Made by a program: the position numbers and the translations under genes. 64,000 nt of DNA, taken from contig VZRZ01003105.1 of the NCBI GenBank assembly GCA_013398175.1, positions 1,042,378 through 1,106,377 on the forward strand, given 5' to 3'. The stretch is from Climacteris rufus (lineage: Eukaryota > Chordata > Aves > Passeriformes > Climacteridae). Under the pieces are notes generated by a model. The model had not been told where the DNA came from. It ran no database searches and saw nothing but the letters and a program-made list of their open reading frames with translations. Shown in pieces: positions 25,538 to 38,700 of the stretch. Each line of letters opens with the position of its first letter. Within the stretch, counting starts at the first letter, position 1.

Positions 25538-28500
25538 ATCTTTTTATCAGTCAAACAATACTTTACATAATAGTAGCTACAGGAATCACAATGTGATTTT
25601 GTTTGGGGCAGTCATACATGTGTGGTTTTGAGGTGAGAAACCAGCTGGTTTGGGTCACTCATGGTCTGAGGAGAAGCACATCCAGCCAGAAACCACTTCA
25701 GTCAACAGTTTCAGCCATGCAACAATGGACATATGTGCTAGGTCTTACAAGTTTTTTTGTTTGGTTGATTGTTTTTCTGGGTAGACATCAAAATGTTGCC
25801 TATTTAAATCCATTCTACTGAACTCAAGAGAAGCCAAAATATTATCAACTTTTTTTTTCTTGCAAGCTCTGTCAATCTTGCAAAACAGAAGGAAAGTCGA
25901 GGGCACTGAACATAGAGCTCCTCTCCTTTTTCCTGTGTACAAGAGCAAGTTCTGCAGAACTGGGAAGTAACCTTTGGTCAGAAGGGGGATGATGTGAACA
26001 AAAATGGGCAGATTTCATACAGGAAGACACTTACAGTGTGCCCATGTCCTGCTGTGGACATTGCCCTCAGAAGGTCCTTGGAGTGCTCCAGACCAACTCT
26101 TTGATGATATGACAGGCAGCTAACCACAAACTTCACTCAAGTTGACAGGATCTTGTGGCAGATTTGGTTTTCCTTTCCATTCTTTTTAAGCCTACTATGC
26201 CCCTATGGCTTTGTCTAGCTATGTTTTAATTAGTTTGCCTCCACCATACCCAGAGGAGGTTGAACTTGAGAAACATCTGTACCCTTGTTTTCATTTCTTT
26301 CTATATCCCCACAACAGCAGATGCAGTTTCAAACAACTTCTTGTGCCATTCCTATTGTGATGCTCCTCTAGTTGGAAACTGGGTGGGGTTCTTCATGTAT
26401 TTATGAAATATGGATATTTACACTACAACCTTGTATTGTTTCCATACTACCATCCCTTGTGTAACTTCCCAGCATCATTACTTTCAAAACAAGGTAAGAA
26501 TAAGTTCACTTCGCTGATCTAGGCAGGGAAAAATAAAAGTAGATTTGAGGCTTGGTACAAACCCAAAAATTGTGATCAAACTATATAGTTAGTAAATTGT
26601 TTGTCTAAATCTTTCATGTGTGATGAAAGATTATTATCATAATTCATTAGCAAATTACAGACTTTGTAATGCAGGCAGTCACAAATTTGGCTTTGTATCA
26701 ATCATTTTAGACCAGCTGGGTAGAAATTAACACAACTCTGGGATACATAAAATGAAGTGCTCTTTCATTTTTAATTCACTAGAAACTTTGAAGGAAAGAA
26801 ATGGAAGCCCTTTCAAAAATGTCAATTTTCCCTGCTTTTTGTAAATCATTCCATTTCACTGTAGAGATACAGAGATACAAATAAACATACATGGCATGTA
26901 TGTAATTGATACCACAGAAACTGCTCAATCAAAATAAATTTAATATAAAGTATACGTAAAGAAAAGCTGTGCAGTTAAAAAAAATCCTTTTCTCTCATTA
27001 TTTCTGAGGCAGTGCTATACATTAGTGATCACCAGAATTATTAAACAAACACAAAAGCTAATAGCCAAGCTACTCACAAGATACAATATTGTCAAAATTC
27101 CTGCTCTCAGCTTTCCCAGTCTACCAAATGACCTTGTACAAAAATGCTTGTTTTGATTATGTCTCCTTTGCCTAAGCTACAAGGCTGTGTATAGTGACAG
27201 CTGCATTTGGGAGCAACTTAAAACAAATTTCAACTTAGTGGCACCTAATCCAGAGACTGGTACAAGCAGCATGGAAAAGTCAGTGTCAAAATTAAACAAT
27301 GAAGGCTTTTCTAGGAACAGATGCTTTTTCCCTGCAGCTGTAAAAACCTTAAAACAATCCTATGCCCCACTGTCTGGTCACGCAACTATCACAAAGCAAG
27401 GCATAAATTTTGCCACTTATTGCAAATATTTGCCGAGAGCTGCTATAACCCTTTTTAAAAACAGTAACAGGGATTTCTTGTGGGTGATTCTGAGGCCATT
27501 TTATCCTTTAAATGAGTGCAAGGCTCTCCAATTTATGCCCACGATTCCTGGTGTAAAAACAAAAGAACTTTTCAAGTTCACATTTTACACAGATATAGGA
27601 ACATAACTGAAAAACTCTGAGAAGCAGGTTTACTGCAGAGGTAGTGCCTGTGTCACTAAGATGTTATGGATGGGACAAACATTATTAATTCACAGTTGAA
27701 ACAGCAACTGAGTGTTTTCTTTGCATAATAATTACAAAGCAACGTAGTGCAGCACTATCATTACACTGCTACTTCAAGATACTGTTGACCATTTTGGTGT
27801 TGTGACTCCACAACTACTATTTCAAATATCCTTATCACCACAACTGTTCAAAAAATTACCTCTTTCTATTAAGTGAATGCAGCAATAAACTTTAAACTGA
27901 AATATAAACTCTTCGGAAACAACTTCTGTAACTTAATGAATATAAGTAAATCCTCAGTTCCCAATTAAGTGAGCAATTTACAATGTCAAGAATCTAGTTA
28001 CGCTCCATATGAACTGATGGGGGTTTTAGATTAGCTTCTGTTGTGTATTTAAAAGTGATAGCACCAACATGATTTACATAAGTAAAATATTTTCAAATAT
28101 TTTCTCACCAAGCAAGCACTCTAAAATTGTGAAGTGTTTCCTTTCTTACTCAAGTTAAAAAAAAAAAAATCAACTTTTCCAGAACAACAGTTCATTAGCA
28201 CCTCACTATTTATAAGTATAATTGGGTTGTTTGATGAGAAAACATGAGAGAACACTGTGCCTACTATAATTTGCACAAATACAAATTTCATTGTTTGAAA
28301 ACAAATCAGCAATTCAACGAATGTGTTTTTTTAATATAAGTGTATATCATGCAATAATAGAAGTGATCATATTATAGTTAACACAGGATAGAAAGGTTAA
28401 ACTATGTTCTAAACCACTTTAATTTACAAGCTGTAAATTAATTTTTTTTAATTGCAAAAAAATGCTAACTTTAATTTTTCATTTGTTATTCAACTAAATA

Positions 28501-31500
28501 CAATTCACACAGATAACAGCACTGTGCTATTTAGCTACAGAGTGCTGCTTTCCCACTTTAAATAGCATAGGAACTAGGGACATAGCTGCTTAATATGTTC
28601 ATAAAGCTGCTTAGGTTTTCTTGTCATTTCATGCTAACACCTTTTTAATAGCTAGCATTATGATAGAAGCCTTGCATAAAAATCCACCACCCTGAAAGTA
28701 AAACACAGCAAATATTCAAAATCAGAATAGCAAGCAATGGTTTTAATTGCAGTTTTAAAAAATTCAGGGTTTTAAATTAGGTCTTGATCCCCAAAATCCT
28801 TAGCATCCTTAAATTACATGAGCAAAGCCATTCAATTCAACATGATTACTTCTAAAATAAGGACAACTCACATGACTGAGCATTTACAGAGCCAAACCCA
28901 TAACCAAAATTATAACAATGACTCCTCATTATTTTCAAATTCAAATAAATTGATCCTTATCCTTTGAGAGTTTCTCTCCAGCCCAACTTACACTTAGGGG
29001 TGGTGTGTAACAGAGCCAGAGAAGCAGAGAAAGGAAGAAGAGAGATAGAAACACACACACTAAACTAGGAGCGTGGACAAACTGAACGTTAACAGATGTG
29101 TGACTTCTAATTAGTTATAATAATCTGTGCTATTGGAACCTGCCTCGCCTTCCCTTGGAAATCAAACAGCTTCCTCTGGAGTTTTAAACTCTCTGGGTGC
29201 TTCTAAATTTATTCAAGGAAAAAAACCTCGCTTTCAGCAAATTTTAGATAAACTACTGTGATAACTTTATGAAAGGAAAATATTAAATTATAATTATCCT
29301 AAACAGACACAGTCTTGTGAAACTAACCCTACATTCATATGAAAATACAAAGCATTGACTATAATGAATTTGATTCATCCTTGGACACAAAGCTTTACCA
29401 CAGTAAACTCAGTCAACTGTTGCTCTTGCTTTTATATTCATAGTACTTAAATAGCGCACTTTAAAACAAAAAAAACTCCAATTGGCTTTTCATACATCCA
29501 CCCTCCCCAAAAATAACGCACTTGAAAAACCCAAATGATATGAAAAGGCTTCAAGGCCTCTTTTCTCCTTTTCACAGCACTTTTTTTTTATTTCTGTTTG
29601 CAGTAATCTGCCTTTCACTTTCTCATTGCTACAGAACAAACGAGGAGGCTCAGCACTTTGAAAAGGGGGCTCAATGTGTAATGGGTCCACTAGAATTAAT
29701 TTAGTTGCACCAAATCCATTGAGCAGTGAGGTTTTTTTCTCTTCTCAAATCATTTTGAGTCGGATGCAGCCCCCAGCCTTTGTAATTCTAGTAAAGCACT
29801 TAAAGTGCACAGTAGGTGTTCATCAGGACCATCTGGTCAAAAGCAAAACAAGCTGCTGATTTTGCCTTTGAATAGAATGAAGCAAGTGTGAATTAGTCTC
29901 TTCAATTAGCACTATTACAACCTGTCAAGTGCATATTGTAAAACAGGATTATTACAGTATTGGTCACCAGTGCAATTATTTACTCTCTGCCTTTTCTTGC
30001 ATATAAAAATGTCCATGTTTACTAGTTTTTGATAACTGAAGATCGTTTCTTTAATGATATGCACGTCCAAACCCACCAAAACCAAATTACAGGTTATGAA
30101 ACATATTCTGTCAGGAATCCATTAAGTTTCATAATTAAGTGAGAAGTAGTGCCCTTTCTTTATCTCTTATTGCTGTTTCTGTTGCAGAAAAAGAAAAAGA
30201 ATAATAGTTATAGACCTTTTTCAGTACGATCTCTTCAAAACAGATCTCTACAGTCGGGTATTAAGATATTTAAAGTGCCTAATAAAGCTATCACTTTTGA
30301 ACAGGTATGTGAAAGGTATTCTCTCTTTATTTCCCAAGGAACTTCCTTTTCATATAATTCCCAACACAGGACCACTTACAAAAAGTTTATCAAGGATTTG
30401 TTTCAGCAAATACATTTTACTTTAGGAATGTGCTGGTTTTCCATAATAGAAAGGCAAAAAAACAAATTAAGAAGTTGATTTAGCCGTTTAAAATTAGATT
30501 TTTCTCCCTTGTTTAAAAAGCCAAAGCCTAGCTTGCTAGCAGGTCCTCATTTATCAGTGTAGAACACTGAGGCTATCTCAGTGATGTTTAAATTATGTAT
30601 ACTGCTGTTAAGACTCACTATAAATTTAATATAATTTTAACATGACAGATTTCTTTCAAAAGCAAAATGTCCAATTTCACAAAAACATATGGCTCTTGAG
30701 CACAGTGAGTATAGCAATGTATTTAACTAGCTTCTCTGATACTAAGAATATTAGAACAATAGAATGTTTGTGCACTTCCTATTAAATACCAAAAAGTGCT
30801 AGTCACTGATTTTTATTATAATAATAGTTTTCAACAATTTGAAAGCAAGTACAAAATGTCAAAATATAAGCGAACCATTTCTGAAACTATTAATGTATGT
30901 ACCATATTTCAGTATGGCTGTGTTCTGGCAAATGTATTTTATTGTAACTATTTAGCTACAGCATTAAAAAGAATAACATTATTTATATATACGTTTCATG
31001 TCTTCATGTCAGTGTCTGACCTTTACTTTGAATGATCTCACTCAACAACAATTGACTTGAAAATATTTTGTTCAGACACCAAAAAACAAATCTTAAAAAG
31101 GTACAAGACATTCAGCCAGATTATTTTTCTGCCTGCTGCAGGTAATTCATCTGCTAACCTGTATTTATATATTACATTTATTTAGGCCTTTTAAATAAGG
31201 TTTCTGCCTGCATGTTCATAATGGTGGTTTTGCACCTTGTTTAACATTCATCCACTTATCAAAAAAGTTTAAAGAAATTAATCACAAAGGACTTGATTAG
31301 GGTCTGTCAACACAGAATTTACAGTTTGTCTCAGCCCAGGCAGTTGTATGCACAAATAGTTCCCCCTCCTGCCTGGAGTGCTATTGGATACATTGCTTTT
31401 CATATTCCACCTTAGCCAGTAAGTCTATAGGGAACAGAGAACAAATATATTACCTAGCACAGGTGACAGGGATGCTGAGCAGGCAGCCTCTGGTTAAGTT

Positions 31501-31525
31501 ATTGGCTAAAGGAACAGAATAAAGA

Positions 31526-31550
31526 GCAGAGGCAGCTATGCAGAGGCAGC
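31526..31550. repeat. Direct repeat GCAGAGGCAGC, 14-bp period
   Basis: GCAGAGGCAGC occurs at 31526-31536 and 31540-31550. It lies within a stretch that also has an E-box-like CAGGTG and an inverted CCAAT (ATTGG) and that I list as a candidate regulatory element. Confidence 0.75.
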
Positions 31551-33664
31551 CACTGTTTAAAGACCCATCTTCTTTGCATTGTTTGCACAGATTTGATGTT
31601 TTACTAAGAATTCTAGTGCCCAGTACATGCTCTATGCAGTATTCTCAACTGGAATTTCCAGCAGCTACAAAATAAAATCACCAATCTATGAGGGTTCTGC
31701 ATATTTAACTAGTCCACCCTTTAGCAGCCACAGCTTGTGTACACTGGATATTTCTGTAATCCTGCACACAGGAACCACAAAAAGGCTTCAAAGTCTGTAT
31801 CAAAAGAGGAAAATAGACAAATGCAAACTCCTTGTTTTTAACGAAGCAATCCCGTTTGTTAAACATGTTTGATTTTTTTTTTCTACATCACTGACTAAAA
31901 CAAAAAGTGCAGAGCACACTATTGTGACAAGAACTCAAATCCATTAAGTTTTTCACAAATTAGTTTGTCTGCTCCAGGATCAGAACACAAACTTGCTTTC
32001 CCTGACACATCTAAATATTTCCCCCTCTGAAAAGGGCTGTCCTTTGTTTCTGTCAAATAATATAACTACAATTTGCAAAAATGAAAAGTAGTAGAAATGT
32101 TCATTTCTAAATGAGAACAAGGTGGTAAAAATAGACAGAAAATAAATTATCTTGAACATGGCAACGCCTTTCAACAATTTAGCATAGAGCTTCTCAAACC
32201 TAAAGTTAAACATTCTCTCCAATTGCAGCTTCTACAAATTATCTTAGCAAAATAAAGAACAAGTCTTCAGACAGAAAACTCCTTTTAGTCTTGTAATAGG
32301 AGTTCAATTTGTCAAATTGTCTTTATTTAACCACCTAATACATTGGAAATGTATTCATTTACAGTCTCCAAACTGGTGTAAAACCTACCAATTTCCAATT
32401 TAAAATGCAGATCATGGAAAAAAGTAACCATGATTATTTCCCAGAACTGTATCTGCCCAGAATTAATTTAATACTGCAATTTTACAAGAACAAACAGATG
32501 TCAGAAACCTGTGACACAGATTAATTTGCAATTAGACCCTCGTGTTATTATTAACTTTCCAAGTTAACTACTTGCCTGCCCAACTCACAAAAAAAATTTA
32601 AAAATCAAATATCCAGAATTCTTGACAAGTTCCATTTAATTTTTTATTTCATTTCCAAAGATTCTGTATAAGCTCATGATCCCACAACAATATAACTGAA
32701 TGTAACTTAAAATTTTTCACATGAGAAACTGAATCTTAATACATTAACAGTTGGAGATTTTGATACAGCACATTAAAAAAAAAAAAGCAAAACAGGCATT
32801 TTCTAGTACCATCCAAAATCCAACTATTAAATTAATATGCAAGGAATTGTGAAAGCAGACATGAGCACTACGGCTTCAGGCTTCTCTCAGATAGTTTTTT
32901 GTCACATGGTTTCCCCATTAAACACAATTTCTTTGGAAAAACAACTCATCCAAATATCATTTCCTATTAAACATGCATTCTAAACAATAAAAAAAACCAG
33001 AGAACTGAAGAAATAGTAGTTTAGGAAAGTACAGTTGAGACATCACTGAATTTTGCATTTAATCCATTGCAAAATATTTCTGCCTTTCTGAAAGGGTGCT
33101 GGGGTTGAGTTTTTGGTGTGAATTTGGGTTTTTTTTTTGAGATCCTTGGAAAAAATATCTATTCCTTAAAATTCACAGTACTAATAACAACAACAAACTG
33201 AACCACTAGCCCTTGACAGACAGTTGCACCCAACTGTGGCAAGAAGTAGAACATTTATAGAATTTTAAATACTTCTTTTAATAATTGATGTAGTCATTTT
33301 GAATCTTTCTGCATAGGATATGGCGTGTGAGTAGATTGCATTAACACTGCTTAAACATTTCAACTTGTCAGTATGGCCAAGTCGATTTCTGAAATATTTG
33401 CAGTATTTTCCCATCGAAACAGTAATAAAGGTAGAATAAATATATGCCACTGCTTTATAATCACTGAACATTAATGAATATTTTATGTCTTTTTAAATCT
33501 CCCTGTTTAATTTAAAAGGGTGAAATTAAGTCTCCTCCCTGCAATATGCCAATTATCTGTAAATCAAACAATAACTTGGCCATTATAGTCCTTTTTGTTA
33601 ATATACCAGAAGCTAATTTGAAAACACTGAGCGGCATTTTTAGGTAATAATTGAATAGTCCTTC

Positions 33665-33678
33665 CTGCCCTCTTGTGG
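33665..33678 (-). promoter_or_regulatory. CTCF-like motif (minus strand)
   Basis: On the minus strand the site reads CCACAAGAGGGCAG, which fits the core CTCF consensus (CC-A/G-C-N-AG-R-K-GGC-A/G-C/G) at essentially all constrained positions. It is inside the giant FAF1 intron, about 1.9 kb downstream in the transcript of the UBL2 exon at 35621-35726. CTCF sites anchor chromatin loops; whether this one is bound cannot be read from sequence. Confidence 0.5.
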
Positions 33679-34433
33679 TTGGCAACTGCATCACTGAGCT
33701 CCTCCACCGTTACAAAAATACACCAGGAGGAAAGTAAACTCTTAATTTGTCAAAGTGTGAATAAGAGAGTGAGGAAAAAAAAAAAAAATCTAACAGTCCC
33801 TGGAGAGGACAGAGACAAAGCACAGAAAGAAAGATGCCACCGATTCCTCCAAATCACAAGGACTGACTACATTTGTTACAATGATCACTCTATGCTAAAA
33901 GAAAAAAAAATTAAATTAAGAAGCCATTAGGGAGTTAACATACAAAAGAGTGCTTGTTTTCTATAATTAGACAAATGTTCACCAACCCTTTTACCTCAGC
34001 CAAGTCCCCAGGGATTTCCAGGAGACTTTGCACAGACAGACACGTTCACCTGTTCAGCATCAGCTGCACAAGAAGGGCTGGAGAAATCTCTCCATTTTAG
34101 CCTCTGAAACAGTCTCCACAATTTTATCACTCTACTGAGTGTAATACTTAGACATGAGAAAGGCAAAGAAAGGTTTGCTGCTCATGCTGGTTATGGGGTG
34201 GTAGGATTTTTATTTTGCTTGCTTCAGGGGAAAATCGTAACTGACTTTTTTTTGTGTTGACTTTGTATGTCAATGCATTGACTGTAACCTGCCATTACCA
34301 AGAAACAAGAAAACTTCAATGCAGGTAAAGGCAGCCTAGATCCCCTGTCACAGCTTTCTGGTTCCCTTAAGCCAGGTAAGATCCAGCAGCAAAGAAGAAA
34401 ATGATACAGCATTGATAAAAACCAAATAGACAA

Positions 34434-34448
34434 TATGTATGTATGTAT
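34434..34448. repeat. Microsatellite (TATG)n
   Basis: Nearly four units of TATG in tandem. Confidence 0.7.
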
Positions 34449-35620
34449 TTTCTTTTAGAATTTCACCATTTTAACATTAAAACCACATATTTGGATCACT
34501 TATTTCCATAAACATTTGAATTCTTTAACTGTAAAGAGTCAAAACTCAGTCCCTCAAAAATCAAACTGATTCAAGTATGTTGGTTTATTTGTACTACCAC
34601 AAAAAGCAAAACAGAACTTACTATAGTGGGTTTAAAAACAAAAAGTAGAAAACAGGTTTTCACACAGGGCAAAAATCAGAATCTTTAGAATAACAGCATT
34701 CACAATGAAAACAGTTAATGATCATTTTTCATTGTTGTATGAGATACTACTCCCATAGCTAATATTACAGAACTTAAATTAATTCTGTCTACTGTGTCAG
34801 CACGTGACACAAAAAACTTCAATAAAATCTGTTCAACCCCAAAAGACTGAGAGAAGACCAATAATAGCAAACATACATTTAATTTGAAAAGCAAACATTT
34901 AATCTTAATATTTTGTAATGTGAATTCTGAAGATTCACATTTCTAGGTTGTTTGTCAAGTTTCCGTAAGGCAGGAGGTTATATGGAAAATAACATCCAAA
35001 ACATCTGGTATTAGACATATCACAGTGCACTGGACAACAACCTTTGGGTTTGGAAAGGAGTTTGAAAAATATGCAAGGGACTATCATTCTAAATTCAGAG
35101 TGTCCACAGCCACATCAGAGATATTTGTTCCTTTAGGACTTAATTCTGCTGAAGTTCTCTGCAATATCACCCCTTGCTGGCCATTGCACAGAATGGCAGC
35201 AACGTCCATTACACACAAAACCATTTGGCTACCAAGGCAGCAAGAATTACAGCACTTCAACAGCAACCAGCAATGGTTGAGGTGCCTACAAAATGGAGAT
35301 GCAGCTGGTTAAAAGAATGGAAGACAGAGGGAGCTTCAAGGGGCTTCAAGGTAAAATGCAATTTAAATAACTCAATAAACACTGTTCATGTATTTTGCTA
35401 TTACAATACAAAAATAAACATCCTTTCTGTATAATTTAATAGAAAACCTTTTTTTTTTGACCAAGTTCTTTAATCAAATTACAGCAATCTTGATGATCCA
35501 GTTGATTAAAAAAAAAGACTAATAAAGGAATATCATGAAGACTATGCAAACCCTTTTTAACAGAGCTGGCATTAGCTATAATGAGCTACATTTATTTTTC
35601 AGCTGTGAAACAGCACTCAC

Positions 35621-35726
35621 CTCCTGAATGGTACTGCTTCCTGAGAAGTTGAGGTTGTACTCCCGCTGGACTTCTCGATGGGTGACAATCAGCATGAAGG
35701 TTTGATTTAATGACTCCTGCAGGGCC
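35621..35726 (-). CDS. FAF1: FAF1 exon: first half of UBL2
   Basis: A 106-nt exon: one base completing a Gly codon, then 35 codons beginning ALQESLNQTFMLIVTHREVQ and ending in REYNLNFSGSSTIQE. This is the opening beta-hairpin and start of the helix of the second ubiquitin-like domain, in a region linked in human FAF1 to death-effector-domain partners. Changes from the recalled human sequence are Asn to Thr and Ile to Val. The acceptor is CAACCATTTCAG behind a long T-rich tract and the donor GTGAGT. The outgoing intron is phase 0 and about 32.4 kb long. Confidence 0.96.
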
Positions 35727-38700
35727 CTGAAATGGTTGAAAGAAAAACAAGAAAATCGGGGATAAGCATGTTAGAGCTTGTTTTACAGTTAGATGCAAAA
35801 ACCCCAGGGTACCCTAAACTCTACATGGACAAGCCCAGGCACAACATTATCATCTCTCTTTTCACTCTTAAATGCAAGGAAGCATGCTGAGAATGACCAA
35901 AGGCCATTCCTGAACTCCTTCCTTAATAAGGTGACTGCAGCCTTTAAAGCTCTTCTAATGTTAAGTATTTTCAAAATCAAGAGAGTCCCATTATCTTCAC
36001 AAACATCGGGTGTATTTAGCACTCATAATGCCATTAATAACAGGCTTGTCAGCTTATTGATGACCAGATAAAATATCAAGCTATGATGCACATTAAGAAC
36101 TGATGGTGAGCAGAACAAGGCAAAGCATGCTCTCCCTTCTCTAGGGTTACCTGAAGCAGAAACCAAAAGGCAATTCTTCCACTTAGTTTCCTTCAAAGCA
36201 CACAAACCCAGCTAATTAGAACTGGAAAAGTAACCACAGCAAAATTTCTTGTGTGGTTACTGAACATTTAGGAAGGTTAGTTCTGCTCACATTGTTTTAA
36301 ATGTACGTTACAAAGGTTTTAATCATAAGAAATTAAACAAAAAATCTTAAAATACAGTTTATACAGGCTAACTATATCTTCATGTTGTCACAAGTTTGGG
36401 GTTTTTTCTGATTTTCCTGGTAATAAAACATCTGGATGTTAAAAAGGCATCCTGTTCGCTTAATTAGGTACAAAATGATGCAGCTATCTACTTTTCAAAG
36501 TAGAAGGCAGGACTTCTGCAAAGAGTGGTAATAAAGACATGGGCAATTATGGCCGTGTGCAATCTTCCACAGGCTACAAAACTGCAACAACATTGTACCA
36601 TAGTTTGGTTTTCTAAACAATGTTGATGCAGACTTGACTTGTTCAGTGGCATATGAAATTAAATCAAACCTATACAATTCCTTTTTTTCTTATCACACAC
36701 ACTTAAAAGAATGACAGACTGTGGTTTTTTCCTTCTCATCTTCAATATTTCATCACACTTCAACTTAGCAATAAAGGACAAATTCTGGATGCAGTTCAGC
36801 ACACTTGTATCTTATGATACCAGAAGACAAAAAAGACTCCTAAATTATTGGAGAACTGATTTGTTAGTGTTAACTCCTTCTGGAATTACTGATCTACTGT
36901 TTTCTGCTCAGATGGTAAGGAACTCATACAATACTCACTGGATGCTTTAGCAAGAAATGCACAGTTTGCCTGAACATCTCAAGGAAATTTACCTTACAAA
37001 CATATCTTCACTTGGCAACTTAATTTGGCTCCTGTGACATCTCAATAATCACATACTACAAAACAAAATCATGAAGTGTTATTTGTTGTCTTTTATGGTT
37101 TTGCATAAATATAATGCATTGTGTATGATCCTGTGCATGAGAGACACCACAAATGTAACTGGAGTCATCTATGCTAAACATGTAGCTTCCTGCACAAAAT
37201 CTTCTAACAAAAGGCCTAAAAATTTTTTTAAGACTTAACAGTCCTTCAAAAGAGGGAGAGAAAAAAAAGTAGTCCTGAAAAGTTGTATGCCTATTTTCAA
37301 AGGTAATTCTAATTTGAATGTTAATAAACTTTGCATCGCCATAACCATATTTTCTATTGGCAAATGTTCAGTAGCAACTAAAATATCCTGCTGTGCTTTT
37401 TCAGATTCTGATTTTTTATTTGTTTTCAGCAAATACTGGAGGCAAATGACATATTTAATTGCTCTGAAAACATTAATTACAGCATATGTGAATGGCTCTG
37501 GATTCCATACAGACTCACACAAGGTTCTGTTATAGCTAATTTTGACTCTATCTGAAAATCTGTAGATGCTAACTGATAACATGACTCATGTTTTCATTCT
37601 GTAATTGATGTAAACATAGAAGAAAACAGGCCAGTCTGATCAAACCCTCAGTCTCTCCAGATATGCATGATACACACACTTCAGTACAACTCAAAATACA
37701 ACTTGCTAATAAAAAGCATCTGCTCATAGGAAAAGTTTTTCTCTTGTGACAGCAGGAAGTATTTAGAAAAGGAAAAAATACTCTTCAAACAAATTTAAAT
37801 GAAGTGCCTAAAAATATAAAAGGCTTAATTTTTGAAGTAACTAACAATTTTGACACCTCTACTTTTGGGATTTCTAAGCAACACAAGCTGAATGCTGTTA
37901 ACAAGCAAGTTCTCAGTACATATTCACCGACAAACAGAGTGAAAGAAGAGGCTGAAAATTAAGCTGGCTAAAAAAAAAATCTGAAAAAAACTGAGGAAAA
38001 ACTGGGTTTGAAAGTGTTAGCAAATGAAGTGCATGGTTAATTGTTCACTTTTTCTTCAAAAAAATAACATAATGAGGAATATCCCTTCTGCTTACACAAA
38101 AATGCACTGGTCAACTGCTCCAGTCCTTTGAACTCCTACACCAAAATCTCACATGGTCTGACACCTGTAAGGCTTGGACAATGTCCACCAGGCAAAGGGA
38201 GGAGGAATTGATGGCACATCTGATGGGTGTCTGATGCCAGTGTTGGTACCCACCCTCCTCTGTGGGATGGCATTGATGTGAACACACAGCCAGAGATGTC
38301 TGTACCACCCATATGCATTTCCTCCAGCAAAGGGGGATACGGATTGCCCCAAATTATTTGTGCCAAAACTTGCCCCAAAATTGTATTTCAGCCATTTAGG
38401 CAACGATAAATTTTACAAGATAGAAGTATTTAAAGGAAGATTCTCACTGACAGTAAACTGAAGCTTTTTCTTTTTAGGTCCACACAAATGTATTGAGCAG
38501 ACTGACTTTGAATACAATGAACATTTTTAAAATTTTGGCTTCAGTGTTTGCAGCTGTTTAATTTTCCTACCAATATTATTAGTTGATTACAATCTTCCAA
38601 ATAGCTGCATGAAAAGGGAAAAAAAAAATCAGGGTCAAACTCTGGGTCCCATTAAAGTCAAGACAGAATTTCTTCTTTTATTTTTTTTGTTGCTATCAGT

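Larger units (their letters stand above)
3217..35620 (-). other. FAF1: FAF1 giant intron, about 32.4 kb, splitting UBL2
   Basis: The interval from the donor after 35621 to the acceptor before 3216 lies between two codons of the second ubiquitin-like domain (phase 0). Except for an old CR1 scrap near 4.2 kb, simple repeats and small tandem duplications, I recognise no repeat family. Several stretches (about 7.2-7.7, 22.1-22.5, 27.1-27.6, 29.5-30.0 and 31.3-31.6 kb) have the look of conserved non-coding DNA and are discussed as findings. Open frames inside it, the longest 212 codons at 8342-8980 on the minus strand, match no family I know. Confidence 0.85.
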
